Shown one piece after another: positions 1 through 4,946 of a stretch of 7,027 nucleotides of DNA. The notes beneath the pieces are model-generated. The model ran no database searches, had not been told where the DNA came from, and worked only from the letters and a program-made list of their open reading frames with translations. A program made the position numbers and the translations under genes. Every line of letters starts with the position of its first letter. Position 1 is the first letter of the stretch. Source of the stretch: 2-01-FULL-49-17 sp035549275 (GTDB lineage: Bacteria; Patescibacteriota; Minisyncoccia; 2-02-FULL-40-12; GWA2-44-9); the NCBI GenBank assembly GCA_035549275.1, contig DASZRH010000043.1:1-7027 (forward strand), read 5' to 3'.

Positions 1-469
1 GCAGCCGCCCTGCCGAGAGTTTCAAAAACTCGATATTCTTGAGAATATTCTGCTCGGTTTTCTCGCCGAATCCTTTGCGCCGAAATTTTCCCGAACGTAT
101 AGACGCTTCCAAGGCAGCCCGGTCGGTTACATGCAGCTTCTTGTACAATTTTAAAATTGTTTTCGGCCCCAAACCTTCGATGGATGATAAGTCCTCGATA
201 TTGACGGGAAGCTGGTGCTTGAGCTTCTCATACTCGGCGATTGTGCCGGTCTTGATGTATTCTTCGATGCGCTCGGCAATGCCCGCGCCGATGCCGGGGA
301 CAGTTTGGAGGGCCGCGCGGCCGCCCTCGCGATACAATTTTGCCAGGTCTTCCGGCGATTCTTCGATAGACGCGGCCGCTTTTTCAAACGCGCGCGGTTT
401 GAAATCCACGCCTTTCATTTCCAATAAGAAAGCTAAGTCTCGAAAAATTTTGGCTAGTTCGGAATTCAT
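1..469 (-). CDS. polX: DNA polymerase/3'-5' exonuclease of family X (PolX), N-terminal part
   Basis: The minus strand from ATG at 469-467 reads open for 156 codons to the window edge, so the C-terminal part is missing. The visible part matches the N-terminal 8-kDa-like domain of bacterial PolX: a helical start (MNSELAKIFRDLAFLLEMKG, residues 1-20), the KPRAFEKAA segment (24-32), a first helix-hairpin-helix VPGIGAGIAERIEEY (57-71) and a second one SSIEGLGPKTILKLYKKL (95-112). These motifs bind DNA around gaps. The palm domain with catalytic aspartates, and any C-terminal PHP exonuclease domain, would lie outside the window, so activity cannot be judged. PolX enzymes fill short gaps in base excision repair. 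The start lies 3 bp after the MFS stop codon with no Shine-Dalgarno sequence, which suggests co-transcription and coupled translation. Family assignment is firm; full length is unknown. Confidence 0.93.
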   Translation of the reverse strand, partial: MNSELAKIFRDLAFLLEMKGVDFKPRAFEKAAASIEESPEDLAKLYREGGRAALQTVPGIGAGIAERIEEYIKTGTIAEYEKLKHQLPVNIEDLSSIEGLGPKTILKLYKKLHVTDRAALEASIRSGKFRRKGFGEKTEQNILKNIEFLKLSAGRL

Positions 470-472
470 GGA

Positions 473-1090
473 TTACACTTTCTCGCCGACCGGACGAACT
501 TGGCCGCGAGAAACTTTACGCTTCAAGTACTGGAAAATCTTGCACTGCAATATCCCGCCGAGAATCGCCAGCACGCCGGCGGCGAGAAATACAAAATCAA
601 AACCAAAGCGCTGGGCCAGAAAACCGCCCGCCGCGGCCGCTCCGGCCGCGGCGACGCCGATTGAAACCGAATCCAGCGTCCACTCGAAGCTTTCCTGGGT
701 CGAATCCACATGCCGGGAAAAAATCGCATACCACGGCGGCAGGGCAAACGCGATACCCAAGCCGTAAATCGCTTGGATGATATACATATGCGTAATCGTC
801 GAAGCCAGAAGGTACAAAAACGGCACGAGTGCGATCAAAACAGCGCCGAACACCAGGGATGCAAAATCATCGTACTCGCCGTGGTTTCGATCCAAAATCC
901 GCGCGATCGGCAGCTCGAAAACAACTTTGATGATTTGAACGATGGCTGTACCGATGCCGACGGCTTCAATCGTGCCGCCCTTAATTTGGCCAGTGATAAA
1001 AATAGCGAGAACGGGAGCGAAGAAGCTAAACCCGGCATTCACGAAAAAATCTGCAATCACGAGATACCGAATGACGGGATTGATACGCAT
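473..1090 (-). CDS. Half-size MFS-like membrane protein (six predicted TM helices)
   Basis: A 205-residue hydrophobic protein beginning MRINPVIRYLVIADFF. About six membrane segments can be seen, near residues 8-33, 41-64, 77-97, 102-127, 139-160 and 163-183, followed by a basic cytoplasmic tail. The loop after the second segment, PIARILDRNHG (61-71), resembles the MFS motif A (G-x-L-a-D-r-x-G). This fits the N-terminal six-helix half of a major facilitator; usual members have 12 helices and about 400 residues. No second half follows: the TAA stop at 475-473 is succeeded 3 bp later by polX. ATG at 1090 is preferred over an upstream in-frame TTG (1111), because that codon lies in the terminator and upstream of the likely transcription start. 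Substrate is unknown. It could work as a homodimer (inference) or be a degenerate remnant. Confidence 0.8.
   Translation of the reverse strand: MRINPVIRYLVIADFFVNAGFSFFAPVLAIFITGQIKGGTIEAVGIGTAIVQIIKVVFELPIARILDRNHGEYDDFASLVFGAVLIALVPFLYLLASTITHMYIIQAIYGLGIAFALPPWYAIFSRHVDSTQESFEWTLDSVSIGVAAAGAAAAGGFLAQRFGFDFVFLAAGVLAILGGILQCKIFQYLKRKVSRGQVRPVGEKV
629..653. repeat. 11-bp perfect hairpin inside the MFS gene
   Basis: Arms 629-639 and 643-653 are perfect reverse complements around a 3-base loop (ctc). The stretch encodes the Ala/Gly-rich part of the fifth membrane segment (around residues 147-156). GC-rich alanine codons make such pairing easier, so this may be compositional. Confidence 0.6.
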
Positions 1091-1096
1091 AGTTCT

Positions 1097-1124
1097 ATTG
1101 TAGCAAATCAAAAAACGGCCGCAA
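1097..1124 (-). promoter_or_regulatory. Extended -10 promoter of the MFS-polX unit, leaderless layout
   Basis: On the minus strand TACAAT lies at 1102-1097, preceded directly by TGC (an extended -10, TGn). A weak -35, TTGCGG, lies at 1124-1119 with a 16-bp spacer, inside the preceding terminator hairpin. Only 6 bases separate the -10 from the ATG at 1090, so a transcript starting about 7 bases downstream would begin at or next to the start codon. Confidence 0.6.
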
Positions 1125-1142
1125 AGCGGCCGTTTTTTGATT
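1106..1142 (-). terminator. Intrinsic terminator after the subtilase gene (symmetrical)
   Basis: A perfect inverted repeat has 17-bp arms, 1106-1122 and 1126-1142, and a 3-base loop (aaa on the plus strand). The GC core is cggccgc/gcggccg, flanked by six A on one side and six T on the other. It starts 10 bp beyond the subtilase stop codon and gives a U6 tail to leftward transcripts. The symmetry would also stop rightward transcription. No gene converges on it from the left, so the leftward role is the relevant one. Confidence 0.93.
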
Positions 1143-1152
1143 GAAGTTCAGA

Positions 1153-2313
1153 TTACAGCGCCGGAGCACCCCAGCCGGAAGCATTGTCATCTCCCGCCGG
1201 TGAAAGATCGAGAGAAAACGTATGGAGCAGATCGCGCGTCTCGCCGGCCGGGTCTTTGGCATCAGTTTGCCATTCCTTGGCCGCCAGACCCGCGACGTGC
1301 GCCGCCGCCATGGAGGTACCCGACAAGACAGCGTAGTTATCATCTTTCCAGGTAGATTCAATGGATACGCCGGGCGCGGCAAATTCGATATCACCGCCTT
1401 CTTTTATGTATTTTTTGGAATTAGTGTTGTTACCGCGCGAGCTCCAATCAGGAATTGCGGTGTCTTTGTTGAGTGCTCCGACAGAGACAACATGTTCGTT
1501 CATAGCCGGAAAATCCAAATCATCGTCATATGGCCCGTCGTTGCCAGCGGCGGCAATTACCAGAACGCCGTGATCAACCGCATATTTGATGGCTTGGTCA
1601 ACCATTGGAATATCGCTGTCTGAACCCACGCTGATGAGAATAATGTTGGCTTTCTGATCGGCGGCATATTGAATAGCAGAAGCCACATCGTCGGCAAAAC
1701 AGGCGCCGCTTGCGTCGCAGACTTTGTAAATCAAAAGATTGGCTTCGGGCGCGACACCGTAGATGCCCGAACCATCATCGCCGCCGTCGGCGGCGATGAT
1801 GCCGGCGACATGGGTTCCATGCCCATTGTCATCAAAACACGATTTATCAGTAAACGGTTTGGACCCGGTAAAGTCGGCGCATTGCACGATTCGATTTTTT
1901 AAATCCGGATGAGCCACATCGGCACCGGTATCAAGAATTGCCACGGAAACACCATCCCCGCCGTGAGGCAAGGCCTTACCTAGGCCGCCATATACGAAAT
2001 CAGTCCCCCAGCCGATCGGCGCTGATGGCGCATCAGACTTGGGCGACGCGCTCTCGTCATCGGCCAAAATACTTAGACGCTTCACCGGCTGGGCCGAAAC
2101 GCCGAACAGTTTGGCAATTTTGAGCTGCCAATCGCTCGCATCGGCGGTAAAACCGCCGTCCACGATGCTGCGGACGGAAAATGACTTTTTGAGAAATTGA
2201 GAGGTAGACTGAATAAAGTAGCGGTGGTCTTCGGACTCGGCGGCTCGGGCACTGGCGGCGGTAATCAAAAAAACGGAAATAGCCGCTAAAAACAAGGCTT
2301 TCTTTGTAGTCAT
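1153..2313 (-). CDS. Secreted subtilisin-like serine protease (peptidase family S8)
   Basis: A 386-residue protein starting MTTKKALFLAAISVF. Residues 1-24 form a signal peptide (KK, hydrophobic core, ARA cleavage site), so the enzyme is exported. Residues about 25-95 look like a propeptide region. The S8 catalytic domain covers about 102-386 with the full triad: Asp128 (AILDTGAD), His165 (DNGHGTHVAG) and Ser334 (LSGTSMAAAHVAG), plus oxyanion Asn258 (AAAGNDGP). Four cysteines at 145, 159, 199 and 205 are spaced for two disulfides (inferred). The protein ends at GWGAPAL, where the S8 fold normally closes, with no C-terminal anchor or repeats. ATG at 2313 is chosen because the longer in-frame TTG start (2361) would place the promoter within the gene and hide the signal peptide. 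It has its own promoter upstream and a strong terminator downstream. It could serve nutrient acquisition or envelope processing; the target is unknown. Confidence 0.95.
   Translation of the reverse strand: MTTKKALFLAAISVFLITAASARAAESEDHRYFIQSTSQFLKKSFSVRSIVDGGFTADASDWQLKIAKLFGVSAQPVKRLSILADDESASPKSDAPSAPIGWGTDFVYGGLGKALPHGGDGVSVAILDTGADVAHPDLKNRIVQCADFTGSKPFTDKSCFDDNGHGTHVAGIIAADGGDDGSGIYGVAPEANLLIYKVCDASGACFADDVASAIQYAADQKANIILISVGSDSDIPMVDQAIKYAVDHGVLVIAAAGNDGPYDDDLDFPAMNEHVVSVGALNKDTAIPDWSSRGNNTNSKKYIKEGGDIEFAAPGVSIESTWKDDNYAVLSGTSMAAAHVAGLAAKEWQTDAKDPAGETRDLLHTFSLDLSPAGDDNASGWGAPAL
1773..1801. repeat. 13-bp perfect hairpin inside the subtilase gene
   Basis: Arms 1773-1785 and 1789-1801 are perfect reverse complements with a 3-base loop (gtc). 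The segment encodes the loop just after the catalytic His motif, IIAADGGDDG on the minus strand, a region of variable length in S8 proteases. There is no U-tract, so it is not a terminator. Confidence 0.75.
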
Positions 2314-2325
2314 GAGATTGCATCC

Positions 2326-2354
2326 AGTATAGCACAGAAAGCCCCTCAAGACAA
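2326..2354 (-). promoter_or_regulatory. Promoter of the subtilase gene
   Basis: On the minus strand -35 TTGTCT (2354-2349) and -10 TATACT (2331-2326) are separated by 17 bp. The -10 is preceded by TGC, an extended -10. It sits directly after the DedA-like stop codon (2364-2362). Start of transcription is expected near 2319, leaving a leader of only about 6 bases before ATG at 2313 and no room for a Shine-Dalgarno site. Confidence 0.72.
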
Positions 2355-2361
2355 TCCACAA

Positions 2362-3027
2362 CTAGGACATCATCTTATCAATCGTGTCCCGCAATTTATC
2401 GCCCAATTCGCGCAAACGCTCCATGGCCCAGAGCGATTGGATAAATTTCGATTTTAAAATAACCTTCAGGCCGTAGACCAGGATGATGGCGCCGCCGAGG
2501 AACAAGGCAATCAAGCTGAAATTATTTACGATTGCAAACGAACGATAGCCCTGGCCGAAGACATAGCCGATGAAGAATGTAACGCAGGTCCAGCCGATCG
2601 CGCCGATGAAATTATACAGTGAAAATTTCCGAAAGTTGTACCGAAACGAACCGGCCATAATCAGGGTCGCGATCGTCAGCGACCACGTCAGCTTGGTAAA
2701 AATAATCGCCCGGCCGCTGTAGCGGAGAAAGTATCGCTCAACCGTCTCTACGACGCGGCGGCTTTTGGGATCCTTGCGGCCCCATTTATCAACTGGCTTG
2801 GCGCCGCCGAGGTAACCGACTAAGTACCACATATAGCCATTCAAAAAATCACCGGCCAGCGCAATGAGAAATGCCGGCACCGCGGCAACGCTGCCGATCG
2901 ATGCCAAAAAGCCGGCTAAGATAATCATGTTCAGACTTTCCAGCGTCGCACCCAAAAGCAGGAACACATATTTGTACTGCTCGAACATCGGAAAATGGGC
3001 CTGAATCGATTGGAGGAATTCCTGCAT
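2362..3027 (-). CDS. DedA/VTT-like integral membrane protein with altered signature
   Basis: A 221-residue membrane protein with the outline of the DedA/VTT (SNARE-associated) family. Visible landmarks are Glu30 in TLESLNMIILAGFLAS, Asp60 in AGDFLNGYMWYLVGYLGG (58-75), an amphipathic linker with VERYFLRYSGRAIIF (96-110), and AGSFRYNFRKFSLYNFIGAIGW (125-146) before the last membrane segments. DedA proteins act in lipid carrier (undecaprenyl phosphate or phospholipid) translocation and envelope homeostasis. The usual F-x-R-F-x-P-G-x-R re-entrant loop is here FTKLTWSLT (110-118): the first Arg is Lys112, and Pro and the second Arg are replaced. This suggests a divergent subfamily, and function may differ. 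It starts 3 bp after the UDG stop and is the last gene of the operon; the stop is TAG. No Shine-Dalgarno sequence is seen. Confidence 0.83.
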   Translation of the reverse strand: MQEFLQSIQAHFPMFEQYKYVFLLLGATLESLNMIILAGFLASIGSVAAVPAFLIALAGDFLNGYMWYLVGYLGGAKPVDKWGRKDPKSRRVVETVERYFLRYSGRAIIFTKLTWSLTIATLIMAGSFRYNFRKFSLYNFIGAIGWTCVTFFIGYVFGQGYRSFAIVNNFSLIALFLGGAIILVYGLKVILKSKFIQSLWAMERLRELGDKLRDTIDKMMS

Positions 3028-3030
3028 ACG

Positions 3031-3627
3031 TTATTTGTATTTTTCCAGAACTTTGAAATCTTGCATGAGCGTATCTTTCGAACTTTGGTTGTAGATAGCC
3101 ACGGCCGGATGATAGAGCGGGATAATCGTAACGTGTCCGTAGGACGTTTGGGTGGTAAACGTCTGGCCATGGATTTTGCTGATCCCGGCCAGCTGCCCCT
3201 CCAGACCAAATTTGCGCATGATGTAATCCATCGAGAAACGGCCAAGCGTCGCAATCACCGCGGGCTGGATAATCTCGATCTGCCGATCGAGAAACGGACC
3301 GTAGGACGCGATCTCGTCGGGAAACGGGTCACGGTTCATCGGCGGGCGGTCTTTGACGATGTTGGTGATGTAGACGCTTTTACGGTCAATGCCCACCGAA
3401 GCCAGCATCTCGTCGAGAATCCGTCCGGCCGCCCCTACAAAGGGGCGGCCGGACGCGGCTTCGTTTTTGCCAGGCGCCTCGCCGATAAACATGATCGCGG
3501 CATCATGGCTCCCCTCGCCGATCACCGGAAAGACGCGGTTCTTGACCCGTTCGGCATAGAGCGGCGATGATTTCAGGTCTAGAACTTCATCCCGTATCTG
3601 CCGCAAGAGATCAGTACGGCTATTCAT
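3031..3627 (-). CDS. Uracil-DNA glycosylase, family 4-like, lacking the Fe-S cysteines
   Basis: A 198-residue protein with the complete core of family 4 (UDGa-type) uracil-DNA glycosylases: FPVIGEGSHDAAIMFIGEAPG (33-53), SGRPFVGAAGRILDEML (59-75), VYITNIVKDRPPMNRDP (85-101), PFLDRQIEIIQPAVIATLG (111-129) and the C-terminal YHPAVAIYN (172-180). It would remove uracil from DNA to start base excision repair. Typical members bind a 4Fe-4S cluster through four cysteines. Here the protein has no cysteine: the N-terminal C-x2-C-P-L site reads LKSSPL (18-23), C in VKCRPP is Asp93, and the fourth site is near Tyr109. The start at ATG 3627 overlaps the ligase stop as ATGA; the upstream in-frame extension to 3978 runs antisense-like through ligase codons and is not used. 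It is third in a four-gene operon with membrane protein genes. Confidence 0.92.
   Translation of the reverse strand: MNSRTDLLRQIRDEVLDLKSSPLYAERVKNRVFPVIGEGSHDAAIMFIGEAPGKNEAASGRPFVGAAGRILDEMLASVGIDRKSVYITNIVKDRPPMNRDPFPDEIASYGPFLDRQIEIIQPAVIATLGRFSMDYIMRKFGLEGQLAGISKIHGQTFTTQTSYGHVTIIPLYHPAVAIYNQSSKDTLMQDFKVLEKYK
3422..3455. repeat. 15-bp perfect hairpin inside the UDG gene
   Basis: Arms 3422-3436 and 3441-3455 pair perfectly around a 4-base loop (acaa). It encodes the conserved SGRPFVGAAGR motif (59-69) of the glycosylase, whose Gly/Arg/Pro/Ala codons favour self-complementarity; the perfect match nevertheless depends on synonymous codon choice. No U-tract follows. Confidence 0.8.
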
Positions 3628-4946
3628 GATGTTTTGATGATAAGTGAAAACCGCGAAGCGATCAAGCCAGCCGTAAACCATAGCAGCAGCCGGCCCGCCT
3701 GAATCGTCAGCAAGAAATGATCGAATAATCCGGCCGCCAAGAGGCCGGCAAAGACCAGTCCCAGCGAGAGATGATACAATTTTTTGAATTCGGTTCGCAG
3801 ACACCACTGGACGCACAGCGCGGCGAGAAATGTCCCGAACAGAATTGCGCCGATCAGGCCGATTTCTGAATAGAGCAAGAGATAAATATTGTGAACTGGC
3901 TGATATTCGCCCAAGGGCAGCCGAACGTCTTGCCGCATCAGCCACGGCACAAAGTTCCCGATTCCGACGCCGAACCAATGAATCGAACCTTTCACGGCTT
4001 CTTGATTGTACAGAACCCGAAGCTGAATTGCTTCATCGCCGGACGAAATTGATGCCCGATTTATCACATAAGGCCAATACAAAGTCAGGAACAAACCAAT
4101 AACCGCAGCGCCCGTGATCAATATCCCGGCCAACCGGCAACGGTTGGCCGGGATATTGATGGCATTTCGAAGATGCCGCGCCATCAATACGATCGGCGCT
4201 CGAAGCAAAAACAGCCCGAACCAAAGTCCGATCAGCGTACGCGAAAACGTCAGAAAAAACCCAAACAACGTTATGCCGTACGCTCCCAGCAGCGCAACTT
4301 CTTTCCAACGCGGGAACATCCGCGCGTTTTCCATCCGTTCGTACAAATATCGCTGATAGAACGCATACAGCGCGACAAACAAATACGCCGCCAGCACATT
4401 CGGATGCGGCGTTGTACCGTAGGCCCGGATAATTTTTTCGCCGTGAACAATAAACGCGGCGATGCCGGTCAGGGCCGGCGAGAGAACGCTTTCCCCCGCA
4501 AATTGAAAACCGAGACTCCGCTGGGCCGTAAACTGCCCTATGGCAATCACCGCCTGGAACAAGCCGCCATAGAAAATCACCTCGAACGTCCGTGCCAGGC
4601 CGAACCGTTCAACCGCATAATTTTTGACGTACCAGAACAAAGCTGCGCCTTCGGCAAGTTTCAGCCACTGAAACAGTGCGACATTTCGATCAATTGCGTA
4701 AAAAACCGAAGCAGCGGCAACGGCTAGCACGCCAACCAGCAGCCAATCCGCAAGTTCAAAGACGAATTTCTTGCCGGATTGAAGCCAAAAAATAAGCAGC
4801 CCGGCAAACAACACGTCCGTCAGATATACCGAGACCGCCTGCCACTCCACAAATGTTACCGGATCGTAGTTAAAAATATACCGCGTCCCGATCGGTATTG
4901 AAAACAGAAATGCGTACCACAGCCATTGTTCGAATTTTTTGATCAT
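3624..4946 (-). CDS. O-antigen ligase/polymerase-like membrane protein (Wzy_C type)
   Basis: A 440-residue protein with about 11-12 hydrophobic segments. Hallmarks of the O-antigen ligase/polymerase superfamily are FFLTFSRTLIGLWFGLFLL (230-248), a long extracytoplasmic-type loop from about 292 to 350 (DEAIQLRVLYNQEAVKGS, HWFGVGIGNFVPWL), and YQPVHNIYLLLYSEIGLIGAILF (348-370) with conserved-type His352. Family members join undecaprenyl-linked glycans to acceptors (WaaL-like) or polymerise them (Wzy-like); the two cannot be told apart from sequence. The TSA-to-glycan pathway genes are not in the window. ATG at 4946 overlaps the permease TGA (ATGA), and its own TGA overlaps the UDG ATG in the same way, indicating translational coupling. 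Residues about 263-276 (INIPANRCRLAGIL) are encoded by a perfect 20-bp palindrome, an odd in-frame feature located in the loop between two membrane segments. Confidence 0.85.
   Translation of the reverse strand: MIKKFEQWLWYAFLFSIPIGTRYIFNYDPVTFVEWQAVSVYLTDVLFAGLLIFWLQSGKKFVFELADWLLVGVLAVAAASVFYAIDRNVALFQWLKLAEGAALFWYVKNYAVERFGLARTFEVIFYGGLFQAVIAIGQFTAQRSLGFQFAGESVLSPALTGIAAFIVHGEKIIRAYGTTPHPNVLAAYLFVALYAFYQRYLYERMENARMFPRWKEVALLGAYGITLFGFFLTFSRTLIGLWFGLFLLRAPIVLMARHLRNAINIPANRCRLAGILITGAAVIGLFLTLYWPYVINRASISSGDEAIQLRVLYNQEAVKGSIHWFGVGIGNFVPWLMRQDVRLPLGEYQPVHNIYLLLYSEIGLIGAILFGTFLAALCVQWCLRTEFKKLYHLSLGLVFAGLLAAGLFDHFLLTIQAGRLLLWFTAGLIASRFSLIIKTS
4117..4160. repeat. 20-bp perfect inverted repeat inside the ligase gene
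   Basis: Arms 4117-4136 (atcaatatcccggccaaccg) and 4141-4160 are exact reverse complements with a 4-base loop (gcaa on plus, UUGC in the mRNA). Pairing stops at both outer ends. It is in frame, encoding about residues 263-276, and no U-tract follows, so it is not an intrinsic terminator. It is the longest inverted repeat seen in the window. Confidence 0.95.
4154..4189. repeat. Second inverted repeat overlapping the 20-bp palindrome
   Basis: Arms tattgatggc (4154-4163) and gccatcaata (4180-4189) pair perfectly over 10 bp with a 16-base loop. That loop holds a small 5-bp stem with 4161-4165 (ggcat/atgcc at 4173-4177), which overlaps the first arm. Arm 4154-4160 is shared with the 20-bp palindrome, so the two hairpins exclude each other. 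In the mRNA this structure is made first. Confidence 0.7.

Noticed and set aside
305..330. GC-rich palindrome in polX
   Set aside because: Only short GGCC/CCGC-type pairing, explained by Gly/Arg/Ala codons in a GC-rich stretch.
39..767. Long plus-strand reading frame (242 codons)
   Set aside because: It lies antisense to polX and the MFS gene, which both show clear family motifs; its product is a low-complexity, basic sequence with no recognisable domain, and it has no promoter or start context.
473..1090. MFS gene as a frameshifted full-length transporter
   Set aside because: The next reading frame downstream is polX, starting 3 bp after the stop with its own conserved N-terminus; no second MFS half is visible in any frame.
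710..1144. Plus-strand reading frame of 144 codons over the MFS gene and terminator
   Set aside because: Antisense shadow of a membrane protein; its product is highly polar, as expected from reading hydrophobic codons backwards, and it runs through the terminator.
2314..2361. Longer subtilase start at TTG 2361
   Set aside because: It would include the -10 box and put 16 extra residues before a typical signal peptide.
3628..3978. N-terminal extension of the UDG frame to 3978
   Set aside because: The extension overlaps about 350 bases of ligase codons in another frame and has no similarity to UDG; the ATG at 3627 forms a standard ATGA junction and begins just before the family-like region.
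4117..4160. Internal terminator in the ligase gene
   Set aside because: No U-tract follows the hairpin in either direction, and the downstream genes are coupled to this transcript.
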